The notes below the pieces were generated by a model, which was not told where the DNA came from, did not search any database, and saw nothing but the letters and a program-made list of their open reading frames with translations. From Pantoea sp. Ap-967 (lineage in GTDB: Bacteria > Pseudomonadota > Gammaproteobacteria > Pseudomonadales > Pseudomonadaceae): a stretch of 64,000 bases of DNA. Shown one piece after another: positions 41,954 through 50,115 of this stretch. Both the position numbers and the translations under genes were made by a program. Every line of letters starts with the position of its first letter. Within the stretch, counting starts at the first letter, position 1. Where the stretch lies: positions 99,953-163,952 of the forward strand of contig NZ_VWXK01000014.1 of assembly GCF_011752565.1 (NCBI RefSeq), given 5' to 3'.

Positions 41954-43552
41954 ATGCCTGTTTCCGACCCGTTTCGCCAAGGCCTCGAACGCGGCTGGCT
42001 CACCCAGGATGGCTCACGCCTGGAACACGACCTGGCCCTGCAGGCCGACATCGCCGTGATTGGCAGCGGCGCTGGCGGTGCCACCAGCGCGCAGATGCTC
42101 AGTGCTGCCGGTTTCAAGGTGCTGTTGATCGAGGAGGGGCCGCTGAAAACCAGCAGCGACTTCCACCTGCTGGAGCACGAGGCCTACGCCAGCCTGTACC
42201 AGGAAGGCCTGGGCCGGATGAGCAAGGACGGCGCCATCACCATCCTTCAGGGCCGCGCCGTAGGGGGCACCACGCTGGTCAACTGGACGTCGAGCTTCCG
42301 CACGCCGCCGCCAACCCTGGAACACTGGGCCTCGGCCCACGCCGTGCATGGCCTGGGCGAAGCCGACCTGCGCCCCTGGTTCGAGCGGGTGGAGCAGGAA
42401 CTGGGCATCAGCCCCTGGGCGCTGCCGCCGAACGCCAACAACGAGGTGCTGCGCCGCGGCTGCGAACAGCTGGGTTACCGCTGGGCGGTGATCCCGCGCA
42501 ACGTGCGAGGCTGCTGGAACCTGGGCTATTGCGGCATGGGTTGCCCGGTCAATGCCAAGCAATCGATGCTGGTAACGCGCATTCCCGCCACCCTGGACCA
42601 CGGTGGCGAGCTGCTGTACCTGGCCCGTGCCGAGCGCTTGGAACATGACGGCGAGCGCGTGCGCCAGCTGCACTGCCAGGCCCTCGACGCCCAAGGCATC
42701 CACCCCACGGGCCGGCGCATCACGGTGCAGGCACGCCACTACATCGTTGCCGCTGGCGGCATCAACAGCCCGGCCCTGCTGCTGCGCTCCAAAGCCCCCG
42801 ACCCGCACGGCCGCCTGGGCAAGCGCACGTTCCTGCACCTGGTGAACTTCAGCGCGGCGCGCTTCAGTGAACGCATCGACCCGTACTACGGCGCCCCGCA
42901 ATCGATCTACAGCGACCATTTCCAGTGGCAGGGCGGCAGCGACGGGCCTGTGGGCTACAAACTGGAAGTACCGCCCCTGCACCCGGCCCTGGCCAGCACC
43001 CTGCTCGGCAGCCACGGCGCAGAAAACGCCAGGCGCATGGCCGAGCTTCCCCACACCCACGTGATGTTGGCGCTGCTGCGCGACGGCTTTCACCCGCAAA
43101 GCCAGGGCGGCAATGTGGAGTTGCGCGGCGATGGCTCGCCGGTGCTGGATTACCCGGTCACCGACTACCTGCGCGATGGCCTGCGCCGGGCCTACCACAG
43201 CATGGCGCAGATCCAGTTCGCCGCCGGCGCCACCCAGGTCACGCCCGTGCACGCCGATGCGCGCCCGGCCAGCAACCTGGCCCAAGCGCAGCAAATGATC
43301 GATGCCCTGCAGCTGGAGCCGTTTCGCACCCGCCTGGGCAGTGCCCATGTGATGGGCGGCTGCGCCATGGGCGAACGCCCGCAGCAGGCGGTGTGCGACA
43401 GCTTGGGCCGGCACCACCAGCTGGCCAACCTGTCGGTGCATGATGGCTCGCTGTTCCCCACCAGTATCGGCGCCAACCCGCAATTGTCGGTGTACGCCAT
43501 CAGCGCCCGGCTGACCGAGGCGCTGATCGGCCGCCTGGCACGCAGTGCATGA
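41954..43552 (+). CDS. laoA: GMC-family FAD alcohol dehydrogenase, LaoA-like
   Basis: The 532-residue flavoprotein has an N-terminal FAD motif IAVIGSGAGGATSAQML, the second FAD segment GRAVGGTTLVNW, CGMGCPVNAKQSML and the GMC C-terminal signature HVMGGCAMG followed by HDGSLFPTSIGANPQLSVYAIS. By gene order it matches LaoA, a long-chain alcohol dehydrogenase that feeds LaoC. It has no signal peptide of its own; export with the Tat-bearing LaoB is possible. Substrate chain length cannot be read from sequence. Confidence 0.82.
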   Translation: MPVSDPFRQGLERGWLTQDGSRLEHDLALQADIAVIGSGAGGATSAQMLSAAGFKVLLIEEGPLKTSSDFHLLEHEAYASLYQEGLGRMSKDGAITILQGRAVGGTTLVNWTSSFRTPPPTLEHWASAHAVHGLGEADLRPWFERVEQELGISPWALPPNANNEVLRRGCEQLGYRWAVIPRNVRGCWNLGYCGMGCPVNAKQSMLVTRIPATLDHGGELLYLARAERLEHDGERVRQLHCQALDAQGIHPTGRRITVQARHYIVAAGGINSPALLLRSKAPDPHGRLGKRTFLHLVNFSAARFSERIDPYYGAPQSIYSDHFQWQGGSDGPVGYKLEVPPLHPALASTLLGSHGAENARRMAELPHTHVMLALLRDGFHPQSQGGNVELRGDGSPVLDYPVTDYLRDGLRRAYHSMAQIQFAAGATQVTPVHADARPASNLAQAQQMIDALQLEPFRTRLGSAHVMGGCAMGERPQQAVCDSLGRHHQLANLSVHDGSLFPTSIGANPQLSVYAISARLTEALIGRLARSA

Positions 43553-43664
43553 CAACGAACTGGCCGCCTGTCTATAGTGCCATCAGCTGGCCGCATGACT
43601 TGGCCGGGGCGCCGCCGCTGCGCTACCATCGGACTCCCCAACGCACTCCAGCCAGGATGACGCG

Positions 43665-44144
43665 ATGAACCGAGTGTTGTACCCGGGTACTTTCGACCCC
43701 ATTACCAAAGGCCATGGCGACCTGGTCGAGCGCGCTTCGCGCCTGTTCGACCATGTGATCATCGCGGTGGCGGCCAGCCCGAAGAAAAACCCCCTGTTCC
43801 CGCTGGAACAACGGGTGGAGCTGGCGCGGGAGGTTACCAAGCACCTGCCCAACGTCGAAGTCCTCGGCTTCTCCTCGTTGCTGGCGCACTTTGCCAAGGA
43901 ACAGGGCGCCAACGTGTTCCTGCGCGGCCTGCGCGCGGTGTCGGACTTCGAGTACGAGTTCCAGCTGGCGAACATGAACCGCCAGCTTGCACCCGACGTG
44001 GAGAGCCTGTTCCTCACGCCTTCTGAGCGTTACTCGTTCATTTCTTCCACGTTGGTGCGGGAAATTGCCGCGTTGGGCGGAGATATCAGCAAGTTCGTTC
44101 ACCCAGCGGTGGCCGAGGCGCTGACCGAACGCTTCAAGAAGTAA
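43665..44144 (+). CDS. coaD: phosphopantetheine adenylyltransferase
   Basis: CoaD catalyses the penultimate step of coenzyme A synthesis. The 159-residue protein has the nucleotidyltransferase motif YPGTFDPITKGHGDLVERA (T/HxGH type), VFLRGLRAVSDFEYEFQLA and FISSTLVREIA. ATG at 43665 was chosen from the family start MNRVLYPGTFDP. Confidence 0.97.
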   Translation: MNRVLYPGTFDPITKGHGDLVERASRLFDHVIIAVAASPKKNPLFPLEQRVELAREVTKHLPNVEVLGFSSLLAHFAKEQGANVFLRGLRAVSDFEYEFQLANMNRQLAPDVESLFLTPSERYSFISSTLVREIAALGGDISKFVHPAVAEALTERFKK

Positions 44145-44162
44145 GTAAAAGCGCTGGATGAT

Positions 44163-44187
44163 CGCGCCCGCGTGCACTGCGGGCGCG
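44163..44187. terminator. hairpin between coaD and ferredoxin gene
   Basis: A 9-bp stem (CGCGCCCGC / GCGGGCGCG, loop GTGCACT) lies 18 nt after coaD. No T-run follows, so it is only a possible terminator. Confidence 0.4.
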
Positions 44188-44192
44188 AATGC

Positions 44193-44206
44193 GGCACAAT
44201 TGTGCC
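44193..44206. promoter_or_regulatory. perfect 14-bp palindrome upstream of ferredoxin gene
   Basis: GGCACAATTGTGCC is self-complementary and lies 44 nt before the ferredoxin ATG, at a position where a -10 element (ACAATT) could sit. It may be an operator; no known regulator was recognised. Confidence 0.45.
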
Positions 44207-44249
44207 CATTGCGAACATGCCCGGGCGAAGCGCCCCGGCCGGAGTCCCC

Positions 44250-44501
44250 ATGTCCCTGATCATCACCGACGATTGCATCAACTGCGACGTCTGCGAACCC
44301 GAGTGCCCGAACGAGGCCATCTCCCAAGGCGAAGAGATCTACGTGATCGACCCGAGCCTGTGCACCCAGTGCGTGGGTCATTACGACGAGCCGCAGTGCC
44401 AGCAGGTCTGCCCGGTCGACTGCATCCCGCTGGATGAGGCGCACCCGGAAACCGAAGACGAGCTGATGGCCAAGTACCGCCGGATTACCGGCAAGGCCTG
44501 A
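44250..44501 (+). CDS. fdx1: 2[4Fe-4S] ferredoxin (Allochromatium type)
   Basis: The 83-residue protein has two cluster motifs: CINCDVCEPECPNEA near the start and CTQCVGHYDEPQCQQVCP, where the spacing between the second and third cysteines is enlarged, followed by VDC. This is the bacterial long 2[4Fe-4S] type (YfhL/Fdx1). In P. aeruginosa the homologue next to coaD is reported essential. The electron partner is unknown. Confidence 0.88.
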   Translation: MSLIITDDCINCDVCEPECPNEAISQGEEIYVIDPSLCTQCVGHYDEPQCQQVCPVDCIPLDEAHPETEDELMAKYRRITGKA

Positions 44502-44529
44502 GCACCGCCTGGCAAGGGCTTCGCCCTTG

Positions 44530-44612
44530 TTCGCGGGCAAGCCCGCTCCCACAGGATCGATGCAATCCCCGGGTAACACTCGACACCTGTAGGAGCGGGC
44601 TTGCCCCGCGAA
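44530..44612. repeat. inverted pair of REP elements
   Basis: REPs of the GTAGGAGCGGGCTTG family lie at 44530-44555 (reverse, slightly diverged: GCTCCCAC) and 44589-44612 (forward), between the ferredoxin and the convergent mutM gene. A small hairpin (CAAGGGC-TTC-GCCCTTG, 44513-44529) precedes them. Confidence 0.85.
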
Positions 44613-44636
44613 TGGGCCGCACAGCGGCCCCAGGCC

Positions 44637-45449
44637 TCAGCGCTGGCAGCGCGGGCAGAACACGCTCGCCCGCTGCCCCAGCTTCACCTCGCGCAACGTC
44701 GTGCCGCACAGCTTGCACGGCTGCCCGCCGCGCCCGTACACGAACAATTCCTGCTGGAAGTACCCCGGCTGCCCGTCGCCACCGATGAAGTCGCGCAGGG
44801 TGGTGCCGCCCTGCTCGATGGCCGCCGCCAGCACCCGCTTGATCTCGACTGCCAGCTTCAGGTAGCGCGCCCGGGAAATACCGCCGGCCTCGCGCCGCGG
44901 GTCGATTCCGGCGGCGAACAGCGCCTCGGTGGCGTAGATGTTGCCCACCCCCACCACTACCGCGTTGTCCATGATGAACGGCTTGACCGCCATCGAGCGC
45001 CCGCGCGACAGCTGGAACAGCCGCTCGCCATCGAACAGCTCGGTCAGCGGCTCCGGCCCCAGGCGCAGCAGCAACTCATGCTGCAGCGGCTCAAGGCTCC
45101 AGAGCATGGCGCCAAAGCGGCGTGGGTCGGTGTAGCGCAGCATCAGCCCCGACTCCAGCTCGATATCCACATGCTCATGCTTGGCTGCCGGCAACCCCCG
45201 TTCCACCAGGCGCAGGTTGCCCGACATGCCCAGGTGGCTGATCAAGGTGCCAACCTCGGCATTGATCAGCAGGTACTTGGCCCGGCGCTCGACGCTGACG
45301 ATAGTTTGCCCGGACAGGCGCACGTCGAGGTCTTCGGGAATCGGCCAGCGCAGGCGCCGGTCACGCACCACCACGCGGCTGACCCGCTGGCCTTCCAGGT
45401 GCGGCGCAATCCCGCGCCGGGTGGTTTCCACTTCAGGTAGTTCTGGCAT
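44637..45449 (-). CDS. mutM: formamidopyrimidine-DNA glycosylase
   Basis: MutM removes 8-oxoguanine and formamidopyrimidines and cleaves the abasic site. The 270-residue protein has the N-terminal PELPEVETTRRGI, whose Pro2 is the nucleophile and Glu3 the acid. It also has LINAEVGTLISHLGMSGNLR with the catalytic lysine region, a helix-two-turn-helix (VGNIYATEALFAAGIDP) and a C-terminal zinc finger (CKLCG...FCPRC). It is 3 nt downstream of the HDOD gene, likely one transcript. Confidence 0.96.
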   Translation of the reverse strand: MPELPEVETTRRGIAPHLEGQRVSRVVVRDRRLRWPIPEDLDVRLSGQTIVSVERRAKYLLINAEVGTLISHLGMSGNLRLVERGLPAAKHEHVDIELESGLMLRYTDPRRFGAMLWSLEPLQHELLLRLGPEPLTELFDGERLFQLSRGRSMAVKPFIMDNAVVVGVGNIYATEALFAAGIDPRREAGGISRARYLKLAVEIKRVLAAAIEQGGTTLRDFIGGDGQPGYFQQELFVYGRGGQPCKLCGTTLREVKLGQRASVFCPRCQR

Positions 45450-45452
45450 GTA

Positions 45453-46325
45453 TCAGTGCCCGCCCAGCTCGCGAATATTCTGTTTGAGGGTTTCGAAGTC
45501 GTACTCGCTCAGGCCGATGTAGTCCAGCACCAGCGGGCCGACAGCTTCCCATTCGTGGTCGGCGCCCTGGTTTCCCAGCACGCGGTAGGAGGCGCAGATG
45601 TGCTCGGCCATCTTCAGCACGGCCAGCAGGTTCTTCAATTGGCTCTGAGTGTTGCGCGGCGACTCCTCGCGGAAAATCGCCAGGGCATTGTGGTGGTTGG
45701 CGATGGCCGCGCTGATGTGCTCGGGCAGGCGCCAGGACTTGGCGGTGAAGTAGCCGACCACCGAATGGTTGGTGTTGAACACGCGGTTCTCGGTGTCGAC
45801 CACTCGGCACGCTTCGCTGGCCTTGGCGTAGGCGTCTTCCAGCACGTCCATGTAGTTGGGGAAGCGCTTGAGCATCAGCGGCACGCCACAATCGTGGAAC
45901 AGGCCCAGGGTATAGGCCTCGTCGGCAGCCTGGATGCCCGTGCGCTTGGCCAGGGTCAGGCAGGTCATCGCCACATCCTGGGCGGTGTCCCAGAAACGGT
46001 TGAGGGTGACGATGGTTTCGTCGCTCATCTCGCCCTTGATCGATTGGGCGTTGATCAGGTTGATGATCGAGCGGCTGCCCAACAGGTTCACCGCGCGCTG
46101 GATCGAGCCGATCTTGTTGGACAGGCCGAAATGCGGTGAATTGACGAGCTTGAGCAAGGCCCCGGCCAGGCCTGGGTCCTGGGAAATCAGCTTGGCGATG
46201 GTTTCCAGGTCCGGGTCGGGCATGTACTGCTCGAACTGCAGGTCGACCATGATCTGCGGTTGCGGCGGAATGGTGATGCCTTGCAAGGCTTGCTGGATCT
46301 GTTCGGCGCTGAGTTCTTGGGACAT
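45453..46325 (-). CDS. HDOD-domain signalling protein
   Basis: The 290-residue protein has an HDOD domain (about residues 35-230) with LVNSPHFGLSNKIGSIQRAVNLLGSRSIINL and FHDCGVPLMLKR. The HD-type residues are incomplete, so it is not expected to be a phosphohydrolase. HDOD proteins act in diverse regulation, such as motility or stress, through protein contacts. It precedes mutM closely. Start MSQELSAEQIQQAL was chosen; upstream in-frame codons give no family sequence. Confidence 0.8.
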   Translation of the reverse strand: MSQELSAEQIQQALQGITIPPQPQIMVDLQFEQYMPDPDLETIAKLISQDPGLAGALLKLVNSPHFGLSNKIGSIQRAVNLLGSRSIINLINAQSIKGEMSDETIVTLNRFWDTAQDVAMTCLTLAKRTGIQAADEAYTLGLFHDCGVPLMLKRFPNYMDVLEDAYAKASEACRVVDTENRVFNTNHSVVGYFTAKSWRLPEHISAAIANHHNALAIFREESPRNTQSQLKNLLAVLKMAEHICASYRVLGNQGADHEWEAVGPLVLDYIGLSEYDFETLKQNIRELGGH

Positions 46326-46373
46326 GCGTACATACTCGTGAAGGACCAGCGATTTTAACCCTCTATTCAGATG

Positions 46374-46398
46374 CATCGCGAGCTGTGCTCGCTCCTAC
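46374..46398 (-). repeat. REP element
   Basis: A single reverse REP (CATCGCGAGCTGTGCTCGCT then CCTAC) lies in the divergent gap between the HDOD gene and the methyltransferase gene. Confidence 0.8.
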
Positions 46399-46465
46399 GG
46401 GATGTGTGCCGGCCCGGTCGGCGCTCGATTTGTCGGCCCTCGCTCCGATACCCGGCCATACACGT

Positions 46466-46471
46466 TATAAT
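46466..46471 (+). promoter_or_regulatory. -10-like element upstream of rlmI
   Basis: TATAAT in CACGTTATAATCCC lies 27 nt before the methyltransferase start. A convincing -35 was not found. Confidence 0.4.
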
Positions 46472-46497
46472 CCCGCTCTTTTTCCCGGAGCGACGTC

Positions 46498-47694
46498 ATG
46501 TCCCTGCCCAGCCTTCGCCTCAAAGCCAATGCCGACCGCCGCCTGCGCGCCGGCCACCTGTGGGTCTACAGCAACGAAGTCGACGTTAGCGCGACCCCGC
46601 TGCAAGGCTTCCAGGCCGGCCAACAGGCCGTTCTAGAGGCGGCCAATGGCAAGCCCCTGGGCATCGTTGCACTGAGCCCGAACAACCTGATCTGCGCCCG
46701 CCTGCTGTCGCGCGACATCAAGCTGGCGCTGGACAAGTCGCTGCTGGTGCACCGCCTGAACGTCGCCCTGTCGCTGCGCGAGCGCCTGTTCGACAAGCCC
46801 TGCTACCGCCTGGTGTACGGCGATTCCGACCTGCTCCCGGGCCTGGTGGTCGACCGCTTCTTCGACATCCTCGTGGTTCAGCTGGCCTCGGCCACCATGG
46901 AAGCGCACAAGGATGAGGTGATCGCCGCCCTGGTGCAGGTGCTCAAGCCCAGCGGCATCCTGTTCAAGAACGATTCCGCCGCCCGTGATGCCGAAGGCCT
47001 GGCGCGCTATGTCGAAACCGTTTACGGCGAAGTGCCGGACTGGGTCGCCCTGGAAGAGAACGGCGTCAAGTTCGAAGCGCCGGTACGCGAGGGCCAGAAG
47101 ACCGGCTGGTTCTACGACCACCGCATGAACCGCGCCCGCCTGGCGCCCTACGTCAAGGGCAAGCGCGTGCTCGACCTGTTCAGCTACATCGGTGGCTGGG
47201 GCGTGCAGGCCGGTGCGTTCGGTGCCAGCGAAGTGTTCTGCGTGGACGCCTCGGGCTTCGCCCTGGACGGCGTCGAGCGCAACGCCGCGCTGAACGGCAT
47301 CAGCGAGAACGTCACCTGCATCGAAGGCGATGTGTTCGAGGCCCTGCGTGAACTGAAGGCTGCCGAAGAGCGCTTCGACGTGATCATTGCCGACCCACCC
47401 GCCTTCATCAAGCGCAAGAAAGACCTGAAAAACGGCGAAGCGGCCTACCGCCGCCTCAACGAACAGGCCATGCGCATGCTGAGCAAGGACGGCATCCTGG
47501 TCAGCGCCTCGTGCTCGATGCACCTGCCCGAGGACGACCTGCACAACATCCTGCTGACCAGCGCCCGCCACCTGGACCGCAACCTGCAGCTGCTCGAACG
47601 CGGCGGCCAGGGCCCGGACCACCCGGTGCACCCGGCAATCGCCGAGACGCGCTACATCAAGAGCATCACCTGCCGCTTGCTGCCAAACAGCTGA
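46498..47694 (+). CDS. rlmI: RlmI-like 23S rRNA (cytosine-C5) methyltransferase
   Basis: The 398-residue protein has an N-terminal PUA domain (AGHLWVYSNEVD...GQQAVLEAANGKPLGIVAL), the central DSDLLPGLVVDRF and a C-terminal Rossmann methyltransferase domain (VLDLFSYIGGWGVQAGAFGA; DVIIADPPAFIKRKKDLKNG). A late VSASCSMHL contains the catalytic-type Cys. It matches RlmI, which methylates C1962 of 23S rRNA; the exact target site is inferred from family resemblance. Confidence 0.85.
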   Translation: MSLPSLRLKANADRRLRAGHLWVYSNEVDVSATPLQGFQAGQQAVLEAANGKPLGIVALSPNNLICARLLSRDIKLALDKSLLVHRLNVALSLRERLFDKPCYRLVYGDSDLLPGLVVDRFFDILVVQLASATMEAHKDEVIAALVQVLKPSGILFKNDSAARDAEGLARYVETVYGEVPDWVALEENGVKFEAPVREGQKTGWFYDHRMNRARLAPYVKGKRVLDLFSYIGGWGVQAGAFGASEVFCVDASGFALDGVERNAALNGISENVTCIEGDVFEALRELKAAEERFDVIIADPPAFIKRKKDLKNGEAAYRRLNEQAMRMLSKDGILVSASCSMHLPEDDLHNILLTSARHLDRNLQLLERGGQGPDHPVHPAIAETRYIKSITCRLLPNS

Positions 47695-47702
47695 TCCCTG
47701 CC

Positions 47703-47728
47703 AAAAAGGGCCGCCCAGCGGCCCTTTC
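47703..47728 (+). terminator. intrinsic terminator after rlmI
   Basis: A 10-bp stem (AAAGGGCCGC / GCGGCCCTTT, loop CCA) lies 9 nt after the rlmI stop and ends in a short T-run. Confidence 0.75.
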
Positions 47729-47965
47729 CTGCCGCAATCTCCCCGCCAGCCATCCACATGCGCATTCCTTCGCCGCGCCAGCGGTGTAGAATCGGCCTAT
47801 TCATCGCCAGTCATCCCCGGCGGGTTTATGAGCTCTGGCCAAGCACGCGGCGATCCCGCGGCGTCTTCGGCCCCATCCGTGCCAGTGGCAACCGGCCTGC
47901 GGCGCAAAGGACAAGAGAAGCTCACTCCCCATTCTGTGACCTGATTAAGCCGCCAGGAGTGTTTC

Positions 47966-49807
47966 ATGCCTGATTATCGTTCCAAGACGTCCACCCAAGG
48001 CCGCAACATGGCCGGCGCCCGTGCCCTGTGGCGCGCCACCGGGATGAAGGACGAAGACTTCAAGAAACCGATCATCGCCATCGCCAACTCGTTCACCCAG
48101 TTCGTCCCAGGCCACGTGCACCTGAAGGACCTGGGCCAGCTGGTCGCCCGCGAGATCGAACGCGCCGGTGGCGTGGCCAAGGAATTCAACACCATCGCGG
48201 TCGATGACGGCATCGCCATGGGCCACGACGGCATGCTGTACTCGCTGCCAAGCCGCGAGATCATCGCCGACGCCGTGGAGTACATGGTCAACGCCCACTG
48301 CGCCGACGCCATCGTGTGCATTTCCAACTGCGACAAGATCACCCCCGGCATGCTGATGGCCGCCCTGCGCCTGAACATCCCGGTGATCTTCGTGTCCGGC
48401 GGCCCGATGGAAGCCGGCAAGACCAAGCTGGCCAGCCATGGCCTGGACCTGGTCGACGCCATGGTGATCGCCGCCGACTCCACCGCCAGCGACGAGAAAG
48501 TCGCCGAGTACGAGCGCAGCGCCTGCCCGACCTGTGGTTCGTGCTCCGGCATGTTCACCGCCAACTCGATGAACTGCCTGACCGAAGCCCTGGGCCTGGC
48601 CCTGCCGGGCAACGGTTCGACCCTGGCCACCCACGCCGACCGCGAGCAGCTGTTCCTCACTGCCGGGCGCACCATCGTCGAGCTGTGCAAGCGCTACTAC
48701 CAGGACAACGACGAGTCCGTTCTGCCGCGCAGCATCGCCAACTTCAAGGCGTTCGAAAACGCCATGATGCTGGACATCGCCATGGGCGGTTCGACCAACA
48801 CCATCCTGCACCTGCTGGCCGCGGCCCAGGAAGGCGAGGTGGCTTTCGACCTGCGTGACATCGACCGCCTGTCGCGCAAGGTGCCGCAGCTGTGCAAGGT
48901 GGCGCCGAACATCCAGAAGTACCACATGGAAGACGTGCACCGCGCCGGCGGCATCTTCAGCATTCTCGGCTCGCTGGCCCGCGGCGGCCTGCTGCACACC
49001 GACCTGCCCACCGTGCACAGCCGCAGCATGGAAGAAGCCATCGCCAAGTGGGACATTACCCAGACCGATGACGAAGCCGTGCACACCTTCTTCAAGGCAG
49101 GCCCGGCCGGCATCCCGACGCAAACCGCGTTCAGCCAGTCGACCCGCTGGGAAACCCTCGACGACGACCGTGAGAACGGCTGCATCCGCAGCTTCGAACA
49201 CGCCTACTCGCAAGAGGGCGGCCTGGCCGTGCTGTACGGCAACATCGCCCTGGACGGCTGCGTGGTGAAGACCGCCGGCGTCGACGAGTCGATCCATGTG
49301 TTCGAAGGCACCGCGAAGATCTTCGAAAGCCAGGACAGCGCCGTGCGCGGCATCCTCGCCGACGAAGTGAAGGCCGGCGACATCGTGATCATCCGTTACG
49401 AAGGCCCGAAAGGCGGCCCTGGCATGCAGGAAATGCTGTACCCGACCTCCTACCTGAAGTCCAAGGGCCTGGGCAAGGCCTGCGCCCTGCTCACCGACGG
49501 CCGCTTCTCCGGTGGCACCTCGGGCCTGTCGATCGGCCACGCCTCGCCGGAAGCCGCTGCTGGCGGCGCCATCGGCCTGGTGCGCGACGGCGACAAGGTA
49601 CTGATCGACATCCCGAACCGGTCGATCAACCTGCTGGTCAGCGATGAAGAGCTGGCCGAGCGCCGCGTGGAGCAGGACAAGAAAGGCTGGAAGCCGGCCG
49701 AAGTCCGCCCACGCAAGGTGACCACCGCGCTGAAGGCCTATGCCCTGCTGGCAACCAGTGCCGACAAGGGTGCTGTGCGTAACAAGGCGATGCTTGAAGG
49801 GCTGTAA
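47966..49807 (+). CDS. ilvD: dihydroxy-acid dehydratase
   Basis: IlvD dehydrates dihydroxy acids in valine, leucine and isoleucine synthesis with an iron-sulfur cluster. The 613-residue protein has the cluster cysteines in ISNCDKITPGML and ACPTCGSCSGMFTANSMN, plus GGSTNTILHLLA and TDGRFSGGTSGLSIGHASPEA. The length is that of the long E. coli type. A GGAG ribosome site lies 8 nt before the ATG. No leader peptide or attenuator was visible in the 271-nt upstream region. Confidence 0.97.
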   Translation: MPDYRSKTSTQGRNMAGARALWRATGMKDEDFKKPIIAIANSFTQFVPGHVHLKDLGQLVAREIERAGGVAKEFNTIAVDDGIAMGHDGMLYSLPSREIIADAVEYMVNAHCADAIVCISNCDKITPGMLMAALRLNIPVIFVSGGPMEAGKTKLASHGLDLVDAMVIAADSTASDEKVAEYERSACPTCGSCSGMFTANSMNCLTEALGLALPGNGSTLATHADREQLFLTAGRTIVELCKRYYQDNDESVLPRSIANFKAFENAMMLDIAMGGSTNTILHLLAAAQEGEVAFDLRDIDRLSRKVPQLCKVAPNIQKYHMEDVHRAGGIFSILGSLARGGLLHTDLPTVHSRSMEEAIAKWDITQTDDEAVHTFFKAGPAGIPTQTAFSQSTRWETLDDDRENGCIRSFEHAYSQEGGLAVLYGNIALDGCVVKTAGVDESIHVFEGTAKIFESQDSAVRGILADEVKAGDIVIIRYEGPKGGPGMQEMLYPTSYLKSKGLGKACALLTDGRFSGGTSGLSIGHASPEAAAGGAIGLVRDGDKVLIDIPNRSINLLVSDEELAERRVEQDKKGWKPAEVRPRKVTTALKAYALLATSADKGAVRNKAMLEGL

Positions 49808-49821
49808 GGCTCTGACCGCGT

Positions 49822-49856
49822 AAAAAAGAACCGGCGCCATGGCGCCGGTTTTTTTA
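49822..49856 (+). terminator. intrinsic terminator after ilvD
   Basis: A 9-bp stem (ACCGGCGCC / GGCGCCGGT, loop AT) preceded by A6 and followed by T7 lies 15 nt after the ilvD stop. Confidence 0.92.
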
Positions 49857-49877
49857 TGCCCGCCCTCCCTAAATCTG

Positions 49878-49972
49878 GTAGGAGCGAGCGCAGCTCGCGA
49901 TGCGCCGCAACGCGGCGCTTATCCAACCGCGGTGAGATTTACCGCCGCATCGCGAGCTGCGCTCGCTCCTAC
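49878..49972. repeat. inverted pair of REP elements
   Basis: Forward REP at 49878-49903 (GTAGGAGCGAGCGCAGCTCG) and reverse copy at 49948-49972 lie just after the ilvD terminator. Confidence 0.88.
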
Positions 49973-50115
49973 CGGGCCTTTTTGGGTCGTATATTCCATT
50001 TAAAACTAAGCAAATTACTTTTAGGTATAAATTCGTTTCTTTTCGGGCTGTTAGCATTTCTGTTCGCAATCGCTCACCAGAGGCGATGCCTCTTCTGCTT
50101 TTTCCTGGAGCTTCA

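Larger units (their letters stand above)
49808..50115. other. 308-bp ilvD-tcyP intergenic region
   Basis: It contains the ilvD terminator, an inverted REP pair and then about 110 bp of distinctly A/T-rich DNA (about 49985-50095) directly before tcyP. That last part includes TATAAA at 50026-50031 without a good -35. This would fit an activator-dependent promoter, for example CysB control of a cystine transporter, but no CysB site could be verified by eye. Confidence 0.5.

Noticed and set aside
47945..49840. 631-codon open frame antisense to ilvD
   Set aside because: A shadow of the strongly GC3-biased ilvD gene; no domain recognised.
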